From contig OX459102.1 of assembly GCA_949775045.1 (NCBI GenBank), positions 13,686,772-13,750,771 on the forward strand: a DNA stretch of 64,000 bases, given 5' to 3'. A program made the position numbers and the translations under genes. Below the pieces are notes generated by a model. It was not told where the DNA came from and did no database searches. It worked only from the letters and a program-made list of their open reading frames with translations. Source of the DNA: Metridium senile. Its lineage: Eukaryota > Cnidaria > Anthozoa > Actiniaria > Metridiidae. The first letter of the stretch is position 1; each line of letters starts with the position of its first letter. Shown one piece after another: positions 11,134 through 22,163 of the stretch.

Positions 11134-11159
11134 TGGTTCTTATGTGCGGGTTTTTACTG
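11134..11159 (-). repeat. Right terminal inverted repeat of the transposon
   Basis: This is the inverse of 3988-4013 and ends in TTTTTACTG followed by the duplicated TA. Direct TAAGAACC copies sit just inside at about 11046, 11058 and 11100. Confidence 0.93.
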
Positions 11160-12200
11160 TATCTAAGCCTTCAAGCTATTGGCTAGAAAGGCATTTACAG
11201 TTCAAGAGTTCTAATTTACAAGAGTAGTTGGGAAACATACTTTGAACTGAGGCTTAGCAAGTTAAGCTTATGTTGGAAACTAAACCAGAATACCACGGAA
11301 GTCACTTGATATCATTTGACATTGTTCCATATTCAATAGTTATTATGTAAGCCTTCGAGGTTTTCTATAAAACGTGATTTACAGTTCAAGAGGTGATCTC
11401 GCTTAGAAGTGCGCAAAGGATTGTTTATCAAAACGAACAGTTCCAAAATGGCACCTCGAGACTGCTACAGATTTCGGTTACTTTTAGGCATTTGAGTTTT
11501 GTTTTTAATATTTTTATTGATGATAGAGCAGCAGAAAGCTTTGGTTGTCCAAGTTACACACAATATTTTAATGTAAGGTTGTGTTATGGACGTATTTATA
11601 GAAGGTCTACACGGGAAACAACTTTCTCGAACGAAGCCATTTTGGAACTGTTGGCGATGCGACAAGAATGCGTCTGATTGGCTTATACTAGCCGGAAGTT
11701 AACGCGAACTCACCCGGTAGCTTCGGCTTAAATATTTCAAATGGGTGTTCATGACAGATGGCGCGTGAGATATTATAATTACTTTTATAAATTCAAGTGC
11801 ATGGAGGAAATTCATCGAATATATATTTCATGAGCTTACGTTTATATATCAATATGTTTTTACCCTCATTCGGATCTAGCAAATCAACTTATACATCGAC
11901 GTATAATTTGATTTGCTAGATCCGAATGAGGGTATTGTAAGGACAAACATTAAGTCTAGTTCAATTACTTCAAATGTTGGTGCCCATTAACTAATTTATT
12001 TTTTAATTGGCTTTACAATTCATTGCCTTGGGCGTCTCTTTATGTAATATAGTTCATTTAACATTGTCTAAGTTCGATTTACAATATGCAAAAGGCAATG
12101 ACACCTGCTACAACTTTCAACCCACTGCAGCTACAATCTTACAATCATCTATCAAGCCAATACAGTTGAGGCATTTAAATCTGGACTAAATACTTTTTAA
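11160..12200. repeat. Duplicated GPCR-flank block B1 with leader relic and LINE-tail relic
   Basis: It starts with the displaced half of the GPCR A flank, then a short minus-strand relic of a receptor leader (about 11205-11250). From 11390 to 11960 it is highly similar to 16370-16925. The open frame at 11393-11677 is duplicated with the block, but its counterpart is interrupted and it shows no motif, so it is not called a gene. The stretch before 12200 matches a plus-strand LINE-like tail seen better at 17155-17260. Confidence 0.55.
11870..11936. repeat. Palindrome built on CATTCGGATCTAGCAAATC
   Basis: Two ~28-bp arms face each other across a short AT-rich centre. The same palindrome occurs at 16848-16918, while blocks B3 (~21284) and B4 (~27678) keep one arm only. 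Confidence 0.8.
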
Positions 12201-12421
12201 TAGTCTAAGTCTATTCCATAGGTTTCCTGTGGTTTTTGAAAAGAAAAGAAAGACAAACGACCAAACATACAACCAAACAAACATTAAATTAACCGGCAAA
12301 CAAACAAACAAACAAACACACACACAAACAGGATAACAAACACACACACAAACAGGAAAACAAATAAACAACAAACAAACATGGAAACAAACAAATACCG
12401 AGCAAACCAACCAGCAAACCA

Positions 12422-12606
12422 ACAAAATCGTTGCTTTTACGACTGCCATACACAAATCAGACATTGCTAAACTAAACAGTAACACGTTTTAAGGAGTTGT
12501 CAAGGAAATAATTCACCGGATTGTAAACAAAGCAATAATGTTCAGCAAAGCTGTAGAAAGCGAGACATGGCTAAAAGTTGCGTTCATTAACAAACTTTCG
12601 GCATTA
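12422..12606 (-). pseudogene. Family 1 GPCR relic (TM1-TM2), no MITE
   Basis: Sister of the relic at 2213-2750. It shows LFSLAMSDLCMAVV on the minus strand followed upstream by degraded TM1. It contains the intact TAA site into which the MITE inserted in the other copy. Confidence 0.65.
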
Positions 12607-12788
12607 AATTGTTGGTCATGGAGTTGTGGAAATACAGCTTAAAATGTTTAACATCCAGTACCACGAATTCTGGAAACAACGTTCATGGTGTTTCGTATTC
12701 CTATTTTGTAGGGTAGGTAAACATCAGTAAATCCGTTAGTACATATTCTCCTCAAGTTAATGATCAACTCATGCCTAAATAACGAATA

Positions 12789-13709
12789 TCAATTAATAGT
12801 ACCTCGAATTCTGGAAAGTAATAGAAAACATGATTCTTTCATGGCGTTTCGTATTTCTTCCATTCTCCAGCAGTAGATAAGAGGATTAATAAGAGAATTC
12901 AAGCAGACGATGCTTATGGAGAACAACCAAACTTTTATTAGGACAATAGATGCAGCCTGCCCTTTTAATAAAATGACTGTGATAGTGCAAAGGAAAAGTG
13001 CATATGTGATCACAAACCATAACATAATACACACGAGATTCCAAACAGTCTTTCTAATATGAGGTAGATTGATGGAAGGCTGGCCCTGAAAAGAGTTCAT
13101 CTGAGCGGCGATTTGTTGGCGATGGTGCCGTAAAATCATGAAAATCTTGACATAGCAAAATACCATGATGCTACTATACACGAAGGCACCGACAACGATT
13201 ACGTAAACAGCATCATTATATCTCAAAACAACACAAGAAGTAAGGATTCCAATTATCCAAATCAGGACACATACACCAACACAATGCTGTGTGGTGAACA
13301 GAGTGGGGTAGCGTAGATGGAACTTTAAGGCAATGAAACGGTCCACTGTACTCACAACTACCGTTAGAAAAGATACATTACTAAGACTCATGCCGACAAC
13401 ACTAACTAAAAAAAACACGAGACAGTTATTATATAAGCCAGTTAGATCATTTATCGCCAAAAATGGTTCTCCAACGATTGCCATACACAAATCGGACACT
13501 GCCAAATTACAAAGCAACATGTTCGAAGGTGTTCTTAAGGAAACCTTGCGCCAAACTGAAAACAAGACAAGAGTGTTGAGGAAAGCTGTAGGGACGGACA
13601 GTAGGCAATATATAACGTCCATGACCAAACGTTCCGTGTTGACTTGCTCGTTATGAACGTAATTGAAAATAGAAATTGTCTGAAATTCACAAGAGTAGTT
13701 GAGAAACAT
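12789..13709 (-). CDS. Rhodopsin-class GPCR, family 1 copy B
   Basis: Intronless, 306 residues from the conserved ATG. Landmarks: NYS glycosylation site at 4-6, N45 in TM1, D73 in TM2, DRF at 123-125, W231 in TM6 without the usual proline, and NPLIY at 275-279. The third intracellular loop carries HHRQQIAAQ and IRKTVWNL, shared by all copies. Compared with copy A, the region from TM3 into the second loop differs most, as expected if ligand contacts diverge. The 3' flank resembles that of copy A, so whole units were duplicated. Confidence 0.93.
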   Translation of the reverse strand: MFLNYSCEFQTISIFNYVHNEQVNTERLVMDVIYCLLSVPTAFLNTLVLFSVWRKVSLRTPSNMLLCNLAVSDLCMAIVGEPFLAINDLTGLYNNCLVFFLVSVVGMSLSNVSFLTVVVSTVDRFIALKFHLRYPTLFTTQHCVGVCVLIWIIGILTSCVVLRYNDAVYVIVVGAFVYSSIMVFCYVKIFMILRHHRQQIAAQMNSFQGQPSINLPHIRKTVWNLVCIMLWFVITYALFLCTITVILLKGQAASIVLIKVWLFSISIVCLNSLINPLIYCWRMEEIRNAMKESCFLLLSRIRGTIN

Positions 13710-13984
13710 ACTTTGAAGACGTTGCAAGTTTTAAAAGATGATGGTTCGAACTGACATAGATTGCTAATGCCGTTTTAACACATTTCCTCCAGAGAACCAC
13801 TTCTACCGACGGAAAACACTTCATGTCATTTGACGATGTACCATATTCAATATCTGTTATGTAAACCTTCTAGCTTTCGAAAAAAACCTGTCGTTTATAC
13901 AATGCATCTGTCAAAAAATGATATTGTACAATCACAATTTTCACAAATGCTTGGTAACTTAAAGGTTCACAAGGTAGTTATGAT

Positions 13985-14428
13985 TTAAACCGGTTAAAAT
14001 CATTTATTGGCTCGCTCATTATGAATGTTTAGTATAATTTAAATGTCCTGAAAATAGCAAGACAATTGGAAGTTATGAATAATGAAACAGCAAAGAAACG
14101 TTTTATTTGAGAGAAGGTAAAAGGATCGGAAGGAGGATACTTAAGATCCTCAAACAAAATACGTACATGAAAATGTTGTACTGGAAGTGTGCACTTTGTG
14201 ATCCTTTGTATCATGATATTCTCTTGAATAAATGAAGCCACTTAGAATTCATCTTAGCCATCTATCCTGTTCAATACATAATAGCCATTTTACAAAAGAA
14301 AAAGAAAAACATGTGCTAGAAAAACAGCATTAAAAAAAAAAAAAAAAACAGGCTATATAGGGAAAATCAGTGGATATCTACATGGCCAATGAGTGGTTTT
14401 GTACATGACAAATCGGTGGATGTGTGTG
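13985..14428. other. Duplicated intergenic flank
   Basis: Noncoding. Segments match flanks near 22.5-22.9 kb and, inverted, 57.3-57.7 kb (for example CATGGCCAA with GAGTGGTT). The open frame 14029-14241 is part of this repeated flank and shows no domain. Confidence 0.5.
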
Positions 14429-14429
14429 T

Positions 14430-14699
14430 AGATCATTTATCGCAAAAAAAAAAAAACCGTATCCAAGGATTGCCATACACAAATCCGACACTGCCAAATT
14501 ACAAAGCAACATGTTCGAAGGTGTTCTTAAGAAAACTTTGCGCCAAACTGAAAACAAGACGAGTGTTGAGGAAAGCTGTAGGGACGAGCAGTAGACAATA
14601 TATAACGTCCACGACCAAACGTTCCGTGTTGATTTGCTCGTTTTGAACGTAATTGAGAATAGAAATTGTCTTAAATTCACAAGAGTGGTTGGGAAACAT
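14430..14699 (-). pseudogene. Truncated, frameshifted family 1 GPCR
   Basis: The ATG at 14699 and the leader MFPNHSCEFKT are intact, and TM1 begins normally. A two-base deletion near 14561 then shifts the frame (AAGACGAG where sisters read AAGACAAGAG). TM2 (NLAVSDLCMAI) is readable in the other frame, followed by an A/T run, after which sequence jumps to the usual 3' flank. TM3-TM7 are deleted. Confidence 0.88.
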
Positions 14700-14859
14700 A
14701 CGACGTTGCACGTTAAGGTGATGGTTGAAACTAGCCCAGACTACTATCGCCGTTTAAACACATTTCAAGCAGAAAACCACTTATTCGATTTCAGTCCACT
14801 CGTATCGACGGAAAACACTTGATATCATTTGACGATGAACCGTATTCAATCATTAATAT

Positions 14860-15060
14860 CTAAGCCTTCGTGCTATTGGCTAGAAAGGAATTTACAGTTC
14901 AAGAGTTCTAATTCACAAGAGTAGTTGGGAAACATACTTTGAAAACCTTGCAAGTTAAGCTGATGTTGGAAACTAAACCAGAATACCACTGAAGTCATTT
15001 GATATCATTTGACATTGTTTCATATTCAAAAGTTATTATGTAAAGATTCAAAATTTTCTG
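14860..15060 (-). pseudogene. Leader-only relic of a family 1 GPCR
   Basis: The segment around 14917-14970 reads, on the minus strand, as the leader (NYSCE with QSMFP upstream), preceded by the conserved 5' flank. Nothing of the receptor body follows. A matching remnant is at about 11205-11250. Confidence 0.5.
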
Positions 15061-15119
15061 TAGAATGTAATTCACAGTTCAAGATATTTAACAGTTATAT
15101 TTCAAGTGCCTATAACCCC

Positions 15120-17260
15120 TGCTTTGAGTGTTTCAGTAAATGAAACACAGAAAATGACGTCTTTGTTCTACATCAAGCACACAACCAAACCAAATAAATC
15201 ATCTTAATCAAGATTCTAATTTTTGAACTTGCTTTTCCGAGTGTTTTATACAGTTTTTGCTGAAAACAATTTGGTAATTTTATTGTTCTATTTTTTTCTG
15301 AATAAAAAAATAATGTAAATTTGAGAGAAACAAGAAAGAAGAGGCAAAAACGAACTCAGCCTAAACAAAGCTATAAAAGCTACAGAAGCTACAATATAAA
15401 CGTATTAGACGGATAGCTTAAATAAGACTGGTTTAAGTGAGTCGATTTTGTTTATTCGCACGCTATTTTCAGAACCTCGTTTGAAAACTCCAATGAATTA
15501 AATCAAAATTGGTCAAGTTTTTCAAATAAAAGTATATTTTACTTTATAACTCGACATGCTATCAACTTTTAAAGAATGTCCTGTGAAAATTTGTAGCGTT
15601 TCTTTCTTGATTGGCTGAACTAAGCTCTTTTACAAGGAACACTCAAAACAATGACATCGTTGATGAATCGATATAGAGCATTTCTAAACAATCATTGTCA
15701 GCAGTACGCTATGATACGACTGACAATTGAATCAGCATTGGCCCAGCATACCAATGAAAAAGGGCACTCCATACAATAGCAAGACACCAAATTTGTCAGC
15801 AAAGAACAAAGATGGTACCAGAGAAAGTGGTTAGAAGCGTGTGAAATTGCCAAAAGGAAGAACGTTATATTTAATAGAGACAGCAGTGAGTAGAATTCTA
15901 CCTGCGAACTATATTAACATAATTGGCAATTGACTTGCATTTCACTATTCACGCGCGCACATTGTAATTTTTTTTTTTTTTTGCGTTGTATGCGCGCGCT
16001 CTTAATTTTTTTTTCTTACGACTTGTAACGATCTGTCATTCCTCTGTAGATGGCCACGAAGCCCGAAAGCTTCGGATAATTTTTTTAGAAATTAAAAGAT
16101 TGAGGACCAACAAGTACTATTATGTATCAACATCCAACCTTGATCATTGTCACTGTCAAATATACATTCAACACTCAAAGAACAAAAAAAAAATGTTGGT
16201 AATACCATTTCATCTTATTCATTTTTTAGTTCCTTTTTATTATTTTTGGAAATATTAAATTCATTACCCAACCCTCTACAAATATATACAACTAAATATG
16301 CTACGGACAACTTGAATTCATTAATGTGAAAAAATACCCAGCGTCCTTTGCATTCGTGGATTGTTGACTCCAGGTGATCTCGCTTAAAAGCGCGCAATGG
16401 ATTGTTTATCAAAACGAACAGTTCCAAAATGGCACCTCGAGACTGCTACAGATTTCGGTTACTTTTAGGCATTTGAGTTTTGTTTTTATTATTTTTATTG
16501 ATGATAGAGAAGCAGAAAGCTTTTGTTGTCCAAGTTACATACAATATTTTAATATAAGGTTATGTTAAGGACGTTTTTATAGAAGGTCTACACGGGAAAC
16601 AACTTTCGCGAACGACGCCTTTTTGGAACTGTTGGCGATGCGACAAGAATGCGTCTGATTGGCTTATACCAGCCGGAAGTGAACGCGAAATCACCTGGTG
16701 GCTTCGGCTGTAAACATTTCAAATGGGTGTTCATGACAGATGGCGCGTAGGATATGATAATTACTTTTATAAATTCAAGTGCATGGAGGAAATTCATCGA
16801 ATATATATTTTTCATGAGCTTACGTTTATATATCATTATGTTTATACCCTCATTCGGATCTAGCAAATCAAATTATACATCTATGTATAATTTGATTTGC
16901 TAGATCCGAATGAGGGTATTCTCGGGCAATTTACATAGACTGTTTACTGAATAACTTAATTTACCCTGCGCACAAACGGCCATTAACTTATTTATATTTT
17001 AATTGGCTTTACATTCATTGCCTTGGGTAGCTCTATATGTAATATAGCTCATTTAACATCGTCTAAATTCCAATTACAATATGCAAAAGGCAATGACACC
17101 TGCTACAACTGTTAACTCATTTCAGCTACAATCTTATAATCATCCATCAAGCCAATACAGTTGAGGCATTTAAATCTGGACTAAATACTTTTTTATTTCG
17201 CAAAGCTTATACATTAATATTTACAATGTTTTTAGTTAATTTATATAATTTACATACAAG
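15120..17260. repeat. Duplicated GPCR-flank block B2
   Basis: It carries the same ordered landmarks as B0, B1, B3 and B4, including the segment shared with 11390-11960. Near 17155-17260 the plus strand reads VEAFKSGLNTFLFRKAY, a pattern like the C-terminal tail of a LINE reverse-transcriptase protein, so an old LINE end is embedded in the block. No intact gene was found. Confidence 0.55.
16848..16918. repeat. Palindrome, second copy
   Basis: Nearly the same inverted arms as 11870-11936, with a different central spacer. Confidence 0.8.
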
Positions 17261-17458
17261 TTTTTCGGGTTTTTTATTTCCTTTTTTTAATTATTATAGT
17301 GTAAATTGTACTTCAGAGAAAGATATAGTTCAATAGTACAAGCAACTATAGTGACATAACAGATTATACCAAGACCAAAACAAACGTAGAAAACACAAAT
17401 AAATAGCAACCAATGTAAAGTCCTTTGTAGCTTAGCACCAAAATAAAAGGTTCTAAAC

Positions 17459-17650
17459 AACAGCTATAGCCAAGTCGGACAAAGCAAGTTTATAGAGGGA
17501 GAAATTCGGAGGAGTTATTAGGGAACCCTTTTGCCAGATTGTTATTAAAACAGGAAAGTTCAGAACTGCAGTAGGAATGATCAAAAAACATATCATAATA
17601 TTCATAATCATCAGACTTTTGTATATAGCTTTTTTTTTAAAACGTATTCT
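17459..17650 (-). pseudogene. GPCR relic of a third, divergent lineage (TM1-TM2)
   Basis: The minus strand reads IPTAVLNFPVLITIW (TM1), then PPNFSLYKLALSDLAIAVV (TM2), ending in a stop. The hydrophobic pattern, N1.50 and D2.50 are clear. It resembles family 2 in ITIW and LALSD but matches neither family closely. No TM3-TM7 is seen downstream. Confidence 0.7.
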
Positions 17651-18554
17651 ATAACATACTATATACAGTACAAATTGCATGTTTTGTTGACAGTCATAGT
17701 TCCATCGAACGACAATCGATTTAGCTTTAGTTTGCGTTAAATGGTAAACTGAAATATGATTCGTTTCTCAAATATGAGACATTTTAAGAAACGACACTAA
17801 TATACTTTTAAACAAAGACACTTCTAAGTATCCTTAGCTTGAAGTAGACTTTTAAAGACACAATAGCTTATATTCATATTACACATTGATGTAAGTCAAT
17901 TTTAAAAGTAGAGCTCTGACATCACTTAATCAAGCACTGAAAAGATACGAGGGAAAAGAACTAGGCTTGTCATGGATCTTGAATAACACTAGATCTTCAA
18001 CATACAAAGAAAGTTCTACATTTGTTAGTTAAAGCAAAAGAAAAGTCATGTTTTTTTACTATGGAAGAAATGATGAACTTGTTTTCAATTGTTCATTCCC
18101 ACCTTTAAAACAACTGAAACGTGTTTGCTTGATAAATGTTTCTTTAACAGTAGTTCACTTTATCCGTTCGACAAAAATTGAACTTTTTACAGCGTATAGC
18201 AAGCAGAGGGGAGATTTGTATGAGCATGCGCTAGACCGCTGAACTATTAAAAATTGCGTGAGCTGTTCATAAAATCAGACTGAATAAATTTACACATTTC
18301 AAGCGAAAAGCGTAAACCGTAGTAGACTATCAAATCTTTCATCGAAAACGTTTTACAAATCTTGATGTTGTTGTTATAAACATGTACATAAACACGTTTA
18401 TCATCCAGTACCACGAATTCTGGTAACAGCTAGCAGAAACTATTTGTTTCCAGGTGTTCCGTATTCGTATTTCGTAGAGTAGGGAAACACCAGTAAATCC
18501 GATATTACATATCCTCAGCAAATTAATGATCAACTCCTGCCTAAATAACCAATA

Positions 18555-19475
18555 TCAATTACCAGCACCTCGAATTCTAGAAAGTACTAGCAAACATGAT
18601 TCTTTCATGGCGTTTCGTATTTCTTCCATTCTCCAGCAGTAGATAAGAGGATTAAAAAGAGAATTCAAGCAGACGATGCTTATGGAGAAGAACCAGATTT
18701 TTATTTGGACAATAGATGCAGACTGCCCTTCTAATAAAATGATTGCATTGGTGCAAATAAAAAGTGCATATGTGATCACAAACCATAACATAATACACAC
18801 AAGATTCCAAACAGTCTTTCTAATATGAGGTAGATTGATGGAAGGCTGGTCCTGAAAAGAGTTCATCTGAGCTGCGATTTGTTGGCGATGGTGTCGTAAA
18901 ATCCTGAAAATCTTCACATAACAAAATACCATGATGCTACTTAACATAAAGGCACCGACAACGAATACGTTAACAGCATCTTTATATCTCAAACCAATAC
19001 AAGTAGTAAGAATTCCAGATATCCAAATCAGGACACACACACCAACACAATGCTTTGTGGTGAACAGAGTGGGGTAGCGTAGATGGAACTTTAAGGCAAT
19101 GAAACGGTCCACTGTACTCGCAGCGACTGTTAGAAAAGATACAATACTAAGACTCACAGAAGCAATACATACTAAAAGGAGCAGAAGGCAGTTATTATAT
19201 AATCCAGTTAAATCATTTATCACCAACAATGGTTCACCAATGATGGCCATACACAAATCGGACATTGCTAAATTACAAAGCAACATGTTCGAAGGAGTTC
19301 TTAAGGAAACCTTGCGCCAAACTGAAAACAAGACAAGAGTGTTGAGGAAAGCTGTAGGGACGGAGAGAAGGCAATATATAACGTCCACGATTAAACGTTC
19401 CGTGTTGATTTGCTCGTTTTGAATGTAATTGACAATAGAAATTGCCTGGAATTCACAAGAGTAGTTGAGAAACAT
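18555..19475 (-). CDS. Rhodopsin-class GPCR, family 1 copy C
   Basis: Intronless, 306 residues from the shared ATG; the frame stays open for 21 more codons upstream but without an ATG. Differences from copies A and B include KDAVNVFVVGAF in the second loop/TM5, ISGILTTC in TM4, and FNPLIYCW in TM7 where the other copies have INPLIYCW. DRF is kept. The C-terminus is RGAGN. No frameshift or stop is present, so it is likely functional. Confidence 0.92.
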   Translation of the reverse strand: MFLNYSCEFQAISIVNYIQNEQINTERLIVDVIYCLLSVPTAFLNTLVLFSVWRKVSLRTPSNMLLCNLAMSDLCMAIIGEPLLVINDLTGLYNNCLLLLLVCIASVSLSIVSFLTVAASTVDRFIALKFHLRYPTLFTTKHCVGVCVLIWISGILTTCIGLRYKDAVNVFVVGAFMLSSIMVFCYVKIFRILRHHRQQIAAQMNSFQDQPSINLPHIRKTVWNLVCIMLWFVITYALFICTNAIILLEGQSASIVQIKIWFFSISIVCLNSLFNPLIYCWRMEEIRNAMKESCLLVLSRIRGAGN

Positions 19476-19559
19476 ACTTTGAAGACCTTGCAAGTTAAGC
19501 TGATGTTGGAAACTAAACCAGAATACTGCGGAAGTCACTTGATAAGATTTGACATTGTT

Positions 19560-20150
19560 CCATATTCGATATTGATAGTTATGACGTAAGCCTTAAAGCC
19601 TTTTTTCTAGAAAAAACTAACTTACATTCCGAATGTCCCTACCTTCGCTTTGAGTGTTTCAGTAAATGAAAGACGGACAATGTCGTCTGCACAGTGCTTC
19701 TGTCAAACAATGTAGTTGTGCATTATCGATTTTCACAAATACTCGGTAACTAAAAATTTCACAAGGTAGTTATTATTTAAACCAGTTAAATACTTTATTG
19801 TTATGCTCATTATGAATGTACAAAGAATACAAATATACTCCAAATTGCACGAGAATTTGTTGAAATGATCAATGGCACCGTAAAGAAACGTGTTATCTTG
19901 AGAGAAGGTAAATGGATACGAGTAAGGATACTCAAGTCACACAAAGAAAATACGTACTTACAAGTGTTCAGTCTCTCAGTCGGAAACACTTCTAACTTCG
20001 AACAGTATGGTAAGATAGATGTTGAATGACTGAATAGGAATATGACACCTTATTTTATTTTCAATTTGTGTAGGCAGTCTTTTGTCATTAAAATGATCCC
20101 CTGGGCACATGCAATGAAATACAATACCATATTTTTAAATTTTCCCCAAA
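19560..20150. other. Duplicated noncoding flank of copy C
   Basis: Matches flanks near 24.1-24.6 kb (TTAAAATGATC followed by CTGGGCACATGCAAT). Nothing coding is supported. Confidence 0.5.
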
Positions 20151-20156
20151 ATTCCA

Positions 20157-20277
20157 CCCCCCCCCCCCCCCCCCCCCCCCCCACACACACACACATTTTT
20201 AACTATTATAATGTTATGTATACAAATAACTAAAGAATTGCTATTTGGGGGGGGGGGGGGGGGGGGGCGGTGGGGGG
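20157..20277. repeat. Facing poly-C and poly-G tracts
   Basis: A run of about 26 C (20157-20182) followed by (AC)n, and 65 bp later about 24 G in one run plus further G-rich sequence to 20277. The two can pair, or each could form a quadruplex. Assembly length in such runs is unreliable. Confidence 0.9.
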
Positions 20278-20279
20278 GT

Positions 20280-21650
20280 TACCGCTTTCACTCTACATCA
20301 AGCACACTTCCAAACCAAACAAATCATGTTTATTAAGATTTGGAACTTTTTTTTTTTTCTGAATAAAAAAATAATGTAAATTTAAGAGAAACAAGAAAGA
20401 AAAGTCAAACACGGACTCAGAAAAAGTCGATCTAATCCTAAACAAAAAGCTACAGAAGATACAATATAAACGTATTAGACAAATAGCTTAAATAAGACTG
20501 GTTTAAATAAGTCGTTTGTGTTTATTCGCACGGTATTTTCAAAACCTCGTTTGAAAACTCCAATGAACGACATCAAAATCGGTCATGTTTTTGAAATAGA
20601 AGTATTTTTTTTTTATTATAACTCACTATGTTATGAATTTTGTAACACCATGTCCTATAACCAAGAAAAATATACTGTCAGGTGCTTTAAAGAAGCGGTC
20701 ATCATTCTTTCTTGATTAATAAAAGAGAATAAGAGAACTATTAAGGTCTTTTAAGACTAACACTCTAAGCAATGATATCTTTGATAGATAGATATATCAT
20801 TTCCAAAGTCATTATTTCTTGATTGGCATAACTAAGGTCTTTTACAACGAACACTCAAAACAATGACATCGTTGATGGATCGATATAGAGCATTATATTT
20901 CTAAAATCATTGTCTCTGCCAAATATGCATTCATTGCTTTCAGAACACAAAAAATATCGGTAATATCATTTCACCTTATTCATTTTGTCGTTCCTTCTTA
21001 TTATTTTTGTAATTTTTTAATTCATTAACTATCGCTCTCACAAATATATACAACTAAATATGCTTTGGACAAATTGATTTCACTAAAGTGAAAAAATACC
21101 CGGCATCCTCCTTGGAGTGTTGACTAGCTTCGGCTACGACAACACTTTTCAAATAGGTGACAGACAGACAGACAGACGGCACGTAGGATATGATAATTAC
21201 TTTTATAAATTCAAGTGCATGGAGGAATCCCATTGAACATATATTTCATAAGGTTGCCTTTATATGTATATATTTTTACCTCATTCGGATCTAGCAAATC
21301 AAATTGTACATAGGCAATTTACAAAGGTTGTTTACTGAATAACTTAATTCACCTTGCGTACAAACAGCCCTGGACTTTTAAGCACAAACTTTTCTAACTT
21401 ATGATGCAAATTAATTAAATTATTCGTTAATAGGCTTTAACATCATTGCCGTGACTGTCCCTATATGTGATATAGCTCATTTAACATCGTCTAAATTCGC
21501 TTTACAATATGCAAAAGGCAATGGCACCTGCTACAACTTTCAACCCACTGCTGCTTCAATCTTACAATCATCTTTTAAGAAACTACAGTTGAGGCATTTA
21601 ACTCTGGACTAGTTTTTTTTCATTTCGTCAATCATATGCATTATTATTAC
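20280..21650. repeat. Duplicated GPCR-flank block B3
   Basis: Same ordered landmarks as B2, with a single arm of the CATTCGGATCTAGC palindrome at 21284 and a LINE-tail relic at about 21585. It contains the pre-insertion version (AGCTTAAATAAGACTGG, ~20485) of the site used by the TTAA element in B4. Confidence 0.6.
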
Positions 21651-21997
21651 ACATTAAATTTTAGTCAACTTTTAATTTCTCTATGTTTTTTATGATTTTG
21701 ATGTTCGTTTTTAGTTATTTTACCTCACACTGAAACGCACTGAGACATTGTGTAATGCGTATCTAAGAACGGCATTATTATTAATAATATCTTCCAGAAT
21801 CCATAGTTAGTATAACGTTTCTGTAATTTTAAAAGCATTTAAAATTGTCAAAATCTTCAACAATATGTTTTAGGATCAACTATCTCAGCGCACACTGCAA
21901 CTAAAATCTAACAGTCAACTATCTTCCAGACCTCAAGAACACAAAGTCACCATTAGTTGTTTTTAGTTGTAGAAATAGCCAGTAAACTAGTCTTCTT

Positions 21998-22163
21998 CAT
22001 GGCTTCTCGTATTTCTTCCATTAGAAAAGATACAATATCAAGACTAAAAGAAACAATACATACTCAAAATTGACAAGATTAAACGTTTCGTGTTGATTTG
22101 CTCGTTTTAAATGTAATTGAAAATAGAAATTGTCTGGAATTCACAAGAGTAGTTGAGAAACAT
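21998..22163 (-). pseudogene. Internally deleted family 1 GPCR relic
   Basis: Starting from the usual ATG at 22163, the minus strand reads the leader and the KRAN/ERLI segment before TM1. It jumps to a piece of TM3 (about 22060-22024), then to the C-terminal EEIREAM-like piece (about 22020-21998). Everything between was lost in at least two deletions. Confidence 0.75.

Larger units (their letters stand above)
3988..11159 (+). mobile_element. Complete DNA transposon carrying a DDE transposase-DEDDh exonuclease
   Basis: The element is 7172 bp, bounded by 26-bp terminal inverted repeats with one mismatch and flanked by TA on both sides (3986-3987, 11160-11161). Paralogous empty sites at 14841-14870 and 24055-24075 run straight through with a single TA, so the boundaries are firm. 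Inside are a short 5' region, one seven-exon gene on the plus strand (4223-8727), a polyadenylation signal, and about 2.3 kb of noncoding 3' sequence. Subterminal TAAGAACC motifs recur near both ends and may be transposase binding sites. CAGT termini plus TA duplication are typical of Tc1/mariner or pogo, whereas the transposase resembles the Mutator-like group, which usually makes 8-11-bp duplications. Family assignment is therefore open. Confidence 0.92.

Noticed and set aside
11393..11677. 94-codon open frame upstream of GPCR B
   Set aside because: The duplicated counterpart at 16374 is interrupted and there is no domain; it is part of a noncoding block.
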